From: Phascolarctos cinereus
Lineage: Eukaryota; Chordata; Mammalia; Diprotodontia; Phascolarctidae
Length of the DNA: 64,000 nt
Direction: 5' to 3'
Assembly: GCF_002099425.1 (NCBI RefSeq)
Contig: NW_018343969.1
Coordinates: 2,194,001-2,258,000 of the forward strand
In this document: positions 49,057 to 60,149 of the stretch, piece by piece
How positions within the stretch are numbered: position 1 is the first letter of the stretch
Layout of the letters: each line of letters opens with the position of its first letter
Translations under genes and position numbers: made by a program
The notes under the pieces: model-generated
Seen by the model: only the letters and a program-made list of their open reading frames with translations
What the model was told of the DNA's origin: nothing
Databases searched by the model: none

Positions 49057-49949
49057 AAGTAGAATTAGCCAATAGAGATGCTTTGCCATTCATAGCCCAT
49101 AGCACAGATACAAACTGTCCTCACGTGGAAAAGACCCCCAAGTACCAAACAAATTTTCATTTGTCTCAACAAATTTTATTTAATCTCAACAAGTTTCTGT
49201 CCCCTCTTCAAATATGTTGCTATAGGGAGTTCCTGATGTTTTAACTTATATATATTCTGGTAGCTTTTAAGAAAATGGAATTACTAATGTACAAATCATT
49301 CAAATCATTCTATTGAAGTGTTTCCATCCCCCCCTCTCCCACCCCACTAAAGCTAGGCACTTGGCAATATTAGAAGACATTTTGTTTCCTTTCTTATTCT
49401 TTGTTAGTCTTTGCTAGACTTCTGATATAGATACAAACTTCATCCCTTCTACCTTGAATCAGGATAATCATGGACAATCACCTAGAGGATTCCATTCAAT
49501 CCCTGAGTAATATTTGAGGGAAAATAAGATAGGACAATTTTACATAGCACTTTCCTTCTTTTCACCTTGAACTAGATTTATTCATTTTGGACACTAAAAT
49601 GATAGAATCCCTCAGTTAATGGGCAAACATTAAAATAGGAAAAAGCAAGTGTGTGCCACTGAGCAATTGTTTACAGTAGTGTTTCAAATAAGACTAATTC
49701 ATCTGATATAGTCTAAGCAGGTCTTGCAAGTGCAACAGACAGGTGCTGAGTAGGAGGAAAGGGGGCATTCTTTTGGCCCTTTCTGTTCCCACCCTACTCT
49801 CACCAGTTTCTGAAAGAGTTCTAGTACAAATAGTTAATGGAGTTTTCTCCTGGTGTTATCTTCTAAGAATAAATAAGCCCAGAACCTGAATTCATTAAAA
49901 AAAAATTTGTCTTCATTTTTTACTAAGTATTATATTTGGAAGAAGGAAA
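49057..49949. other. Unassigned sequence
   Basis: Nothing recognised. Confidence 0.35.

Positions 49950-49996
<47 letters not shown>
49950..49996. repeat. (TG)n microsatellite
   Basis: About 21 TG units. Confidence 0.95.
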
Positions 49997-49997
<1 letters not shown>

Positions 49998-51545
49998 CTG
50001 TGTATATGTTGAGGATGGAGAGATGAGTTTAGAGTCATCATTTAGAATGTAATTCTAAATATATTTTAAAATATTCATGAATTATGACAATTTGGGGCTG
50101 AATTTGTTGAGCTCACATTTGCTTTCATGGTTCTCTAGTATCAATTTTGACACCATATCCTACAAAATTATAGTGATCAAGAAGCAATGATAAGAGAAAA
50201 AATAAATTGACACGTTTCTCTCTTAATTCATAAAGCTCCAGCATGAATTATGGTGGCTAATTTTTACCAATTTTCACACAGTTGTTAACAAGTGAGAAAT
50301 AACCTCTTGCTAGCAAATGTGCATTCAAATCTACAGTAGTTGATGGAATTTAGTTCCTGTTATAAAAAAGGTTCTAACATTTTTCTTCATTTGCAGAGGT
50401 AGCAATTTCAACTAGTAGAGTGCACTCTAGTTAATTAGCAATGAATTCTGCTTATAAGACTGGTTTAATTCATAGGACCTTCAGCAACATAACATGGAGG
50501 GAAAGACACTTAAAGTGGAAGCTTATTAGATTCAGCTCCACAGTAGTACATGGCATATAAAAGGTGAGCTGAAATTTGTCATAAGTGAAATTACTCATTT
50601 TCATGGGCTTGTCTAAGTAGGGAACATTCTAATAGCCTGGAACTTTGTTCATTCCAGCAAATAAAATGGAAAAAAAAGTAATTCAGTTGGAAAAAATAAA
50701 ATCTAGAATTTAGGATGAAAGGAGTTTCAAAATCTATACTAATGCAAATGTGTCCTTCACAGGTGATATTCACTTCTCTTCTACCTCCCTGGATGGGTTT
50801 GGTCCAATTTTCAGGTTTCCCCCTTAGCACTGCAAGCCTGCATTTTGAAGCAGCAATTACTTAAATTTCTCAATCAGGATATTATCTTTACTAGCTCAGG
50901 TTTTGTAATGAGAGTTTCAAAAATAATATTTCTGTTTCTATTATTCAGTAACCAGGCAAAACATATTGATACATTTGATTCTTTGATTGCATCAAGCAGA
51001 CCCAACAAAGGGATGCCGAAATAACAGAAAAAGTTAAAGCCTAGTCTTGGTGTTGTCTGAAGTTTTCTTCTCAGATGTATGAATTTCCTCTTCTTTTTCT
51101 TCCTCCTCCTCTTTTTCTTCTTTCAATTACTGTTCCTGCTACAACTACATCAGAAGCTATTTTTTCTTAAATGAACAGATAACAATTCCCCACCCTAGAA
51201 TAAGAGGGAGAGATGGGGGTTAGTCCTATGGCTTCGTTGCTATAGGGAGCTCCTTTTGGAATCCCCTTGTGGCTTTGAGAGCATTAGTGGTGTATGATTC
51301 TCAGCTATCCTCCCCAAATTTCAACAGAATCCTGGGAAGATATAATCCTCTTCTAATTACTATGCAGATACTACTTTTTGTTAATTTTAGAATTTTTTAA
51401 AATCTAAATTCCCCAAGCAAAGAAACTATATAGTACAATTAGATACTTGAAAAAAAATGTTATCTGTTTTGACCTAAAACTTCCCCCCAAATAATCAATA
51501 TATTTTTTAACCCTGGTGTTCAACAAATATACACTTGTTTTCTAG

Positions 51546-51548
<3 letters not shown>
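49997..51548. other. Unassigned sequence
   Basis: About 1.5 kb without recognisable repeats except a C/T-rich patch near 51086-51125. The 79-codon minus frame (50591-50830) has no known domain. Confidence 0.4.
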
Positions 51549-51604
<56 letters not shown>

Positions 51605-51605
51605 T
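51549..51605. repeat. (TG)n microsatellite
   Basis: About 27 TG units with one TATG interruption near the right end. Confidence 0.95.
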
Positions 51606-51989
51606 ACTTTTTTCCCTTTTTGGTTTTTAGTGTCTTCTTGAAATTATGAGATTATGTTTTCATTAGAGATTTGAGATTTTCCAGAACTATTTGGAATAGA
51701 AAGAGAACTGTCAGAACATCAAAAGTCAGAGATCTAATAACACACATATGGCTATGTCCCTACCAATATGAGAATGGGGGAGAAGGTGAAAGAATGAAGT
51801 TAGTAACAGCTTTCATATATACATACTAATTGTGTGTGTGTATAAATCTAGACATTTGATTACTTCAGTGCATAGAATTACTGCTCTCCTGGTATGAAAA
51901 TTCCTCCACTGATGCAGATCAACCATTATCTCTCCTTTTTCCCCCACTTCTCAATTCACCTGGCATGTATCTATCTTGATACATGTGTA
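51606..51989. other. Unassigned sequence
   Basis: Nothing recognised. Confidence 0.35.
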
Positions 51990-52112
51990 TGGGCTATTTT
52001 GTGAGCTCTTTGAGATCTGGGGCACCCCTTTTTTGTCATTCTATCCTAAGTACCTGACATGGAACCTCGCACATAGTAGCCATATGATAAAAACTTCCTT
52101 ACTGATTGACAG
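51990..52112 (+). repeat. L2 LINE 3' end
   Basis: tttgtgagctctttgagatc, agtacctgacatggaacctc and gcacatagtagccatatgat follow the L2 terminus. Confidence 0.7.
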
Positions 52113-52251
52113 TCTTAGAGAAGTTGCCAGGGACACTGAAACATTAAGTGTGTTACTCAAAATATATTGAACCCTCATCTCTGTGATCTAAGGCCAAACA
52201 TTTATCAACTAGTCCATTCTCATTCTTAATTTCTGTTATATTTTACTATTT

Positions 52252-52445
52252 TATAAAGCCCTTTTCTAGTAACCACCCTGAGATGTAATTAGTAAGAGTA
52301 TTTATTACTGCTTACATTTTATTGAAAGGGAAATAAGATCAGAGCAGTGAAGTGACTTGTTGAAGGTTACAAGACTAGTAAATGGTGAAGGCTGGATCTT
52401 GAACCCAGCTAAGTTGAAGCCTCTTTCCACTATATGACACTGCTT
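52252..52445 (-). repeat. MIR SINE
   Basis: taaagcccttttctagtaac, aaccaccctgagatgtaatt, gaagtgacttgttgaaggtt, ggatcttgaacccagctaag. Confidence 0.75.
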
Positions 52446-53369
52446 TTTATTATTGAGAGAAGAGTTTAAAGAGAAAGAAAGGCACTAAGGTAAACAAAAG
52501 GAAAAAAGTGGACCTTCTGACCTGCAACTAATGAAATGAATCTATGTTCTAGATGATAAAACTCCACACAAGTGTGACAATGAGGATTTGTAGCATCACT
52601 GCGATGAAGGCAGCTGGAAACAGATTCTTGCAGTGAAGCATTTGGAGATCGCTTGTGAAACTGAATTGAATGACAGCTTCATCCCTGACATATTTACATT
52701 ATCTGCCCTGTTAAGTAAAAGGTGAAAAATGCTCTGCTCCCACTGATTGGAAGCACGTTCAACAGTTTCAGGATCATTGCATTTTCTGACTCAAGTCATT
52801 TGGTGCTAGGTTTGCTGTCAACAAAGGGAATGAATTGACATCTTGGAGTTCATGGCATGTCTGTAATTTTAAGGTCTTTTTCCTCTTTGCTGTGAATACC
52901 GTACTATGAGACTATCTTTTGGCACAGTTAGGGGCTTTTAATTCTTCTTCCAGCAGGATAGAATTAAACTTTCCTTGAACTTTCCACCTCTCAGAGGCAT
53001 TCAGGACTAGGATGTCTGAAGAGTATTTGTCAAAGCCTTTTTCCAATATTTCTAGGTATTGAGTTTCCAGGAGTAAGTAACAATTTAGGCAAATAAGTGA
53101 AAAATGAAATAAGAGGAAAAGGACACTACTTGAGAGGATTTGGTAGCAAATGGCTTATTCATTCACATTTTTTAAAAATAGTGGATTGGCCACTTTTTTT
53201 TAAGGCCTTAAAATTACTTAAGATCTTTACAGATTTTCTCCCCACCCTTTATAGTCTAGACCTATCTCATCAGTGTGGGGAGCTCCTGATGTGACAACCT
53301 TTTCTACCACTGCAAAGTAATAACTCATCTGTAACTTAGAGTCTTAGAGGGTTTTGTGAGGGAATTGAA
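52446..53369. other. Unassigned, possibly conserved noncoding sequence
   Basis: Complex, repeat-free sequence at about 52560-52900 keeps several CpGs (for example near 52603 and 52651). No open frame of note and no repeat match. Regulatory function is only a possibility. Confidence 0.3.
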
Positions 53370-53490
53370 TGGAAAAGTGACTTGCCCATCATCACAAAGC
53401 TACTATGTGTCTGAAGCAGGACTTGAACCTAGATTCTTCTTCTTGGAGAAAAAGAAGATGACTAAAAATCAGTCTTCCTGACCTCTTAGA
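53370..53490 (-). repeat. MIR SINE fragment
   Basis: aaaagtgacttgcccatcat, gcaggacttgaacctagatt, with an AAG-rich insertion before gtcttcctgacctcttagac. Confidence 0.65.
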
Positions 53491-53506
53491 CATCTCTCTT
53501 TCTCTC

Positions 53507-53507
53507 T

Positions 53508-53571
<64 letters not shown>

Positions 53572-53610
53572 CACACACACACACACACACACACTCACAC
53601 ACACACACAT
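53507..53610. repeat. Compound (CT)n(CA)n microsatellite
   Basis: CT run at about 53512-53568 followed by a CA run to 53609 with one CTCA interruption. Confidence 0.95.
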
Positions 53611-54500
53611 TCTTCTTCAAATTTATGAAATAAAACAAGCATTTCCATAATGTAGTAGAATAAAAAAAGATGATGCAAATGAAACTGCAAATCTATTTTG
53701 TACAACTTGCTATTCCTTTTAAATATATAATAAATTTATCATGTAAATTTCATTTTTCCCTTTTGTTCTTCCCTCTCCCACCCTAGAGATGGCTACCTTT
53801 AGACATTAATAAGTGTGTATATATATATATGCATATATGTAAAATCATTCTATATGTACTTCTATTTATCACTTCTTTCTCTGGATGCAGATAGTGTCTT
53901 ACTACATATGTCCTTTGCAGTACTTATAGCAGTCAAAGTGACTTAGCCACTCAAAGTTGTTCTTAGAATAATATCACTGTTACTGTATACAGTGTTCTCT
54001 TGGTTCTGCTCATTTCACTCTTCATTATTTCAGGCACGTATATCCATGTTTTTCTAAAATCAATAAGCTCATCATTTCTTATGGTACAATAGTATTCCAT
54101 CACTATCACATACCACAACTTGTTTAGCCATTTCTCAATTGATGGACATCCCTTCAATTTCCAGTTCTTTGCCACCACAAAGAATGCTGCTATAAGTATT
54201 TTTGAACATGTAAATTCTTTTCCTTTCCTCTGATTATCTCAGGCAATAGACCTAATAGTGGTATTGCTGGGTCAAAGGGTATAGACAATTTATTAACTCT
54301 TTGGGCATAATTCCAGATTGCTCTCCAAAATGGTTGGATCGGTTCACACTTCCACCAATAGTGAATTAGTGCCCAATTTTTCCATACCCCTTCCAACATT
54401 TGTTATTTTCCCCTTCAATAATTTTAGCCAATCTTGATAGGTGTAAAATATCTCAAGGTTGTTTTAATTTGCATTTCTATCTCTCTTAAAGAATGGTGTT
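53611..54500 (-). mobile_element. L1 LINE, 3' end of ORF2 plus 3' UTR
   Basis: The minus strand encodes L1 ORF2 C-terminal landmarks: ALIHYWWKCEPIQPFWRAIW, IPFDPAIPLLGLLPE, CPSIEKWLNKLWYVIVMEYY and MSRTKRTLYTVTVI. The marsupial-type L1 3' UTR follows (acaagcatttccataatgta near 53630 on plus). The copy is 5'-truncated and split across frames, so it is a dead fragment. A CA/CT microsatellite abuts its 3' end. Confidence 0.88.
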
Positions 54501-55649
54501 TTATAGATTCCCTTTAATGCCATTTATATGGAACAATCATGTGTCCCTACAAGCAGAGCACCACACTTGACCATTCCATATAAAAGTTATATGGGGTCTG
54601 GGTAGGGTGGAACAACTGAAACAAATCCTATCGGGGAATACCTGACACAGATTATAACATGAGGGATAGAGCTGGTTGAAATTAGAATAGACCAAGTTAC
54701 CTTATTTTCATTGTAACAGTGATGATCATTGCCTAAAAGCCAGATATGATACATTTCACACTCCCTCCCCAAGGTTCCTCAATACCCTTAAAGAAATTGG
54801 GGTGGGGCATGTCCAGTCTTTACCATTAGCTCAAGGCCCTACTATTTGTATTCCCCCAATTTTTAAGATCTAAGCTCCTCAGTTCCATCGAGCTACTTAA
54901 ATTTTTACAGAAGAATGCTTACTTGGAATGTATAACTAGAACAAAAATGCAAACATCTTCCTCAACACCTAGGGGAGCATAATTCCCCTTCCATCACCTA
55001 AGTTTGTGGAAAGGAGAGGGGGATGAGCTTCACAGTTTAGTTCATTTTCTATGTAGCTTATTTTTGCTAGATTCCAAGTCACACCCCTCCCCTGCCCCTT
55101 GTGTACCAGCAATAACTTTTTTCCTTGATGGGCTGGCAGCAACATACAGTGTGTAATTCTGCCTCCAATGTTTGAACACAGGATTTGAGCATTGTACCAT
55201 CTATGCCTAGGATAGCAAAGGACAAATAAAAAAGACCAAAACCTCAAGCAGAGTTTTTGGGGCCACGAACCTAAAGGGAAAGGAGAGGTGGACCTTAACC
55301 CTATACCCAAATTATTGCAAGGGGCCCATACTTCAAGTGAACATGACCTTCACTTTTGGACACTACCAAAAAGAGAAAGTGAGATTATACTAATCTAGTA
55401 TTTTTAAAATGTAGCTTATTTGCATTATGTAGCCAATGGAAAGGGCCTGCTCCTGTGTGGTAGGGAAAACCAGGATATCTTCTCCCAGAAACAAGTCCTA
55501 CTGTCTCCCACGAGTGCCTCAATCTTAGATGATCCAAATAAATGCAACCCTCCCTCCAAAAAAAGACACATCATCTTTTGGCCAATCCATTTTTAATAAC
55601 CGTGGAATAAGGAACAAAGAAATAAAGGCCAGCTGAATCTCTTGAGGCA
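54501..55649. other. Unassigned 1.1-kb block between LINEs
   Basis: Complex sequence without a recognised family. A 113-codon minus frame (54969-55310) has no domain I know. A CCAAT-like agccaatgg near 55431 and an aataaa near 55538 occur in plausible order for a fossil LTR on the plus strand, but I found no paired termini. Confidence 0.3.
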
Positions 55650-56270
55650 TCTACTGTATTATTCATGACCTTGATCCTTTTCCACTAACCTCCACTAAAA
55701 CCATGACATCAGAGACACCAGAAAATATCTGGTTCTCGTATTTCTATCACTATTCTTTTTGCCCCTATCCTTTACCTTAAGATGACTTTCCCCAAGGGGT
55801 CTGCCCTCATCCCTTTTTTCTCTACACCAGGGCTATTTCACCTGGGTTTTGTGTGCTTAAATTTTTTTTGATAATTATTTCAATATTATTTCTTTCCTTT
55901 TTAACCCTGTGTATTTTATTTTTTTTTAATTTAAAAGCTTTATTCTGAGAAAGGGTACATAAACTACACTAGATTGCCCAAAGTGTACATGACACACAAA
56001 CAAGGTTAAGAAACCTTGCTCTATACATACTCTTTCTATCTTCAGAAATTTAATTCTTGTCCATGGCTTGAACTATACTCTGTATGTGGACAACTCCCAA
56101 ATCCAAATTCCAGCGCTGACTTCTCTTGAGCTCCACAGCTGCATCTCTAACTGCCTCATAGGAAAGTTCTACTTTCATGTTCCATGAACACTTCAAATTC
56201 AACAGGTCCAAAACTGAGCTTATCTTTCCATAAAAACTTGCTCCTTCCTGAGACTTCACTACAATAGTGA
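55650..56270 (+). repeat. L2 LINE RT fragment, split by a hAT-like element
   Basis: Left, up to 55827, is L2-like pyrimidine-rich sequence. Right, 56019-56270, reads NYTLYVDNSQIQI (the YADD-region equivalent), then ELHSCISNCLI, matching the L2 RT domain. Confidence 0.7.
55828..56018. mobile_element. Small hAT-like DNA transposon (non-autonomous)
   Basis: 191 bp with imperfect terminal inverted repeats: left cagggctatttcacctgggt, right (reverse complement) caaggtttcttaaccttgtt. Flanked by 8-bp duplications ctctacac (55820-55827) and ctctatac (56019-56026), the size typical of hAT elements. It has no coding capacity. I do not recall its family name. Confidence 0.72.
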
Positions 56271-56299
56271 CTTGGGTAAAGGTATACATGACACACCTG

Positions 56300-56825
56300 T
56301 CAGATTTGTAGATGACAGAAATGAGGAAAGATAAAGTGGTCAATACATTGGATGACAGTCTAGACCCAAAGTAAGGTCTTGATGGTTTGTGAAAATTTGG
56401 CCCAGTCCAATAAAATATAATTTAGTAGCAATAAATCCAAAGTTCCACAACTGCATTCAAAAACAAAAACAAAAAACTTCACAAATATAGAATGTAGGGA
56501 AAATAGTGGTATCTAGACAACAATTCGTTTGAAAAGGATATGAGCTAGATATAAGTCAACAATGCAATATGGTACAAGAGAAGAAAGGGTAATTCCATCT
56601 TTAGCTAAATCAAAAGAGGGACAGTATTCACAACTAAAAAGCTTGTAATTCTAGGATACGTTGACTGATTAACAATGATCTGAAACACTGCCTTCACTCT
56701 AGGCACCACATTTTAGAAAATAGACAATCTGGAGTGTTTTGAGAAAAGGACTAGAAAACATGCCATAAATGGATTGGTTAAAGGAAATGGTAATGTTCAG
56801 CCTTTAGAAGAGAAGACATGTACTG
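56300..56825 (+). mobile_element. CR1/L3-type LINE ORF2 fragment
   Basis: Plus strand follows the CR1 RT C-terminal region: cagatttgtagatgacagaa, aatacattggatgacagtct, tatgagctagatataagtca, ggcaccacattttagaaaat, and ttcagcctttagaagagaag. Many indels. Confidence 0.72.
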
Positions 56826-56945
56826 TCTCCCCCAATAGGAATGTGAGCACCTTAAAAGCAGACACTGCTTTCCTTTCCATTGTATTCCTAGCACTCTGTA
56901 TGTAGAAAAATCTTAATAAATGTATGTTTGTTCTTCTTATTATAG
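56826..56945 (+). repeat. L2 LINE 3' end
   Basis: aggaatgtgagcaccttaaa, ttgtattcctagcactctgt, then cttaataaatgtatgtttgt. Confidence 0.7.
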
Positions 56946-56954
56946 ATGTTATTG

Positions 56955-57180
56955 CTAATTCTGTCTGGAGACAGGAAGACCTGAGTTCAAATTTGGACTC
57001 ATATATATACTAACTATGTGACCCTGGGAAAGTCACTTAACATATGTTTACTTCAACTGTAAAATAGGCATAATAATAGCACTTACCTCCCAAGGTTATT
57101 TTGAGTATCAAACATAAGACTTATAAAGCAATTAGTGTTAGTGCTTGGCACATGGTATCTGCTTAATAAACACTTGTTCC
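56955..57180 (+). repeat. MIR SINE with full 3' end
   Basis: gagacaggaagacctgagtt, atgtgaccctgggaaagtca, cttacctcccaaggttattt, tgcttggcacatggtatctg, cttaataaacacttg. Confidence 0.88.
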
Positions 57181-57985
57181 AACCCTCCCTCAGAAAGGAT
57201 ACATGATTTCTTTCAAGACTCAGCTCAAATTGTACCAAAAGGCCTTTCCCAGTTCTTAGCACCTTCCTCCTGTTAACCTTCACCCCAGTTATATATTGCT
57301 AATGCCTTGATTTGGAGATTAAAACCCAATTCACTCTGGCTCTCATTGATTGGCCAGCAATAGGTGCCCAAGCACAACTTAATGGTTATTTTTTTGGGCC
57401 CAGATGTTTCAGAGTGAATGTAAGTAGCAATTGTTTCTCTTTCGGCCAGCAACCCTGAGGGTCTTCACCTCCCAGTTTAATTTTATTATTATTATTATTA
57501 TTAAATGGGGCCATCTCTTGACTCACTTCTTAAACAGGCCTAGTCACTGAATGGGCCTTGCCTCACTCGAACTGAGAACTCTGAAAGACCTTAGCTTAAA
57601 AAGGCCAAGGTCTCCCACTGCATCCTGGGCTACCTACAGTCATCCTGATCTGTATCTGGCCACCGGACCCAGATGGCTCTGGAAGAAAAAGTGAAGCTGG
57701 TGACTTTGCACAGCTCTCCTTCACTCAAATCCGATCCAGTTGCAAGTCATGTCATCATTTTTCTGATGTCTTGGTCCTCTTCAAGAACGAAGCTTAAACC
57801 ACAACCTTCCATTCACACTTTTTATATCTTGAATGTACATGATTATTTGTATTGTGCCTCCCCAACTAGAATGGAGGTTCCTTGAGGCCAGGGACCAAAT
57901 ATGTGCCCCTATTTGTGTACCCAGCACATAAGACAATGCCCAGGACATAAGTGTTTAATAAATGCATGTTTACTGACTGATCATC
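57181..57985 (+). repeat. L2 LINE 3' end split by a SINE-bearing insertion
   Basis: Left (57181-57292): caagactcagctcaaattgt, aaggcctttcccagttctta. Right (about 57803-57985): tgcctccccaactagaatgg, gttccttgaggccagggacc, ataagtgtttaataaatgca. Together they form one L2 terminus with an insertion between the halves. Confidence 0.7.
57293..57800 (+). repeat. SINE1-like marsupial SINE with RTE-type tail (plus 5' extension)
   Basis: The 3' half (about 57630-57795) has gtcatcctgatctgtatctg, ggccaccggacccagatggc, gtgactttgcacagctctcc and gttgcaagtcatgtcatcat. It ends in gtcctcttcaagaacgaag, the same tail as the RTE LINE at 58220-59390. The 5' part, with a (TTA)n run at 57483-57503, is less certain and may be a longer relative or a separate element. 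Confidence 0.65.
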
Positions 57986-58080
57986 ATACCTTATTTTCTC
58001 TCTATTTTCAAATTATTTATATATATCATTTATGTACTTGTTTTGTATGTAATATCTACCTTCCTTCTCCCATCTCCCTA
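57986..58080. other. Unassigned short AT-rich interval
   Basis: Nothing recognised. Confidence 0.4.
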
Positions 58081-58081
<1 letters not shown>

Positions 58082-58121
<40 letters not shown>

Positions 58122-58127
58122 ACATAA
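58082..58127. repeat. (CA)n microsatellite
   Basis: About 18 CA units, then degenerate CATACACA. Confidence 0.95.
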
Positions 58128-58219
58128 AGAAAATTATGAGGAACTATAGGGAAATTGAAAATATAATGACATTTCATCATTCTTACATACAGATGCAAAC
58201 AACTCTTGTCTCATATTTT

Positions 58220-59390
58220 GGAAGTAATGTTAAGTATAATGCTGTGTGCTTGCTCCCATGCTTTTCAGCATGATGTTTTCAGCCATGTTGTGAAGTGCTT
58301 TCAATGAGGATGAACATGGCATCAAGGTCAGCTACCACACTGATGGTAAATTCTTCCACTTGAAAAGACTACAAGCCAAGACCAAAGTGGAGGGAGTGTT
58401 GGTGCATGATTTCTATTGGCAGATGATTGTACGCTCCATGCAGACTCTGAAGCTGATATGCAACAAAGTGTGGATCCATCCTCTGCTGTTTGTGCTAATT
58501 TTGGCCTAACAATTAACACCAAGGAAATACAGGTGCTCCCACCACACCATCCATGTGTAGAGCCATTGGTTACAGCAAATGGAGAAGTTTTGAATGCTGT
58601 GGATAAGTTCATTTACCTTGGTGGTGTACTTTACAGGGATGGACACATTGATAATGAAGTTGATGCCCTCATTGCCAGAGCTAGTTCAGTGTTTAGGAGG
58701 CTCCAAAGGAAAGTATGAGAGAGAAGAAGTATTAGACTGACTACCAAACTGAAGGTCTACAGAGCCTTTGTGCTGACCTCATTGTTGTATGCCTGTGAAA
58801 CCTAGACAATATACCAGTGCCATACCAGGAAACTGATTTGCTTCCGTTTGAATTGTCTTAGGAAGATTCTGAAGATCGCTTGGCAGGATAAGATACGAGA
58901 CCCTGAGGTCCTTTCTAGAACTAAACTGCCAAGCATTCAAACTCTGCTTCAGAGAGTGTAACTCTGATGGGCTGCTTCATTGTTTGATCACAAAACACAC
59001 GCTTGCCAAAAAAATTATTTTATGCAAAACTCACACAGGACAAGCATTCACATGGTACTCAGAAGAAGTGATACAAGGACACTCTCAAGTCTCTCTTAAA
59101 AACTTTGGAATAGGAGACACTGGCACAGGACCACTCAGCATGGCATGCCCACATCAGAAAAGGTTCTGTGATCTATGAGCAAAGCAGAATTGAAATAGCT
59201 CAAGAAACACAAGATGTGCAAACTTAGAAAATCCACCCGAAAGGTTCACATGGACTATTTGTGCCTGACCTGTGGTAGAACATTCCAAGCTCATATTGAT
59301 ATGATCAGCCACAGTCAGATTAACCTTGAATCTTGAATATTGATGTCATTTTGCTCCTCTTTGAAGATGAAGGACAACAACTAATTATAA
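58220..59390 (+). mobile_element. RTE-class LINE, RT C-terminus to 3' end (second RTE family)
   Basis: Decayed ORF2 reads LPCSPMLFSMMFSAML-like sequence, then FGLTINTKEIQVLPPHHP, VDKFIYLGGVLYRDGHIDNE, LTTKLKVYRAFVLTSLLYAC and WQDKIRDPEVLSRTKLPSIQ. The C-terminus is YLCLTCGRTFQAHIDMISHS, a CxxC...H...H knuckle. The 3' end is gatgtcattttgctcctctt, then tgaagatgaaggacaacaac. It differs in sequence from the BovB-like LINE at 17185. 5' truncated with several stops and frameshifts. Confidence 0.88.
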
Positions 59391-59589
59391 TGGTAATAGC
59401 CAACAACAGCATCCAATTTATATTTTCATGCTTTAATTTTTTCCAGTCCTTTTTCTTATGTAGTGTGAATTTGGAGATATGTAAATATCTATGCAAATAT
59501 CTGTCTAACTATATTTATCTAAATATTTAGTCTGATTCATAAACTCTTGTCTTCTTCGAAGCAGTTACAATAGTATAAATAGAAAGCAA
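59391..59589. other. Unassigned AT-rich sequence
   Basis: Nothing recognised. Confidence 0.35.
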
Positions 59590-59745
59590 ATGGCACCAGA
59601 AGACCAAAGACCTGGGCTGTAGCTCTGACACTTCCATCTTATTGCATAACTCTGGACAAGCAATGTTAGCTCTCTGTCCCATTTCTTCATCTGCGAAAAA
59701 GAGCAACTCATACTTCCTAAAGTTCCCCTATAGCCAGAAAAAAAA
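59590..59745 (+). repeat. MIR/THER1-type SINE
   Basis: caaatggcaccagaagacca, acctgggctgtagctctgac, cccatttcttcatctgcgaa, tail at aaagttcccctatagcc. Confidence 0.65.
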
Positions 59746-60149
59746 AGTTTAAGTTGAAAAGGAAGGTAGATTCTGGGGATAACATTTTAAGGCATTTGAA
59801 GTCAAAAGTCTTTTGTCCTGGGCTTTTTGAAAGTGTCAACTGCATTCCACATATGATTTCTAATCAATCAGGATTACACATTTTTACCTTTTACAACTCT
59901 CATGCTATGTATACCATACCTGCATTTTTCTGCCTCTTCAAATTTTTTGTTTCGTGAAGTCTATTCACATATTCAGAACTTTTTACCTGTACTCTTTTAA
60001 TACTTGTTGTCATGGAACCCCTAAAAGAGAATTTTAACTGTCTCTGCTTCAAGACTCATATGCCCATTAAGCAATATGTAATAGCTTCTTTCCAAGCACC
60101 CTGCTAGGCTGATATCAACAGTAAAATATGTAAGCCAATACTTACACAA
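59746..60149. other. Unassigned sequence
   Basis: No repeat or gene recognised. Confidence 0.35.

Noticed and set aside
54969-55310. 113-codon minus frame as a retroviral or host protein
   Set aside because: No signature residues of any family I know and no supporting neighbour; left as unassigned sequence.
58328-58718. Frames of 94 and 100 codons as a host gene
   Set aside because: The plus frame is RTE reverse-transcriptase sequence and the minus frame is its antisense shadow.
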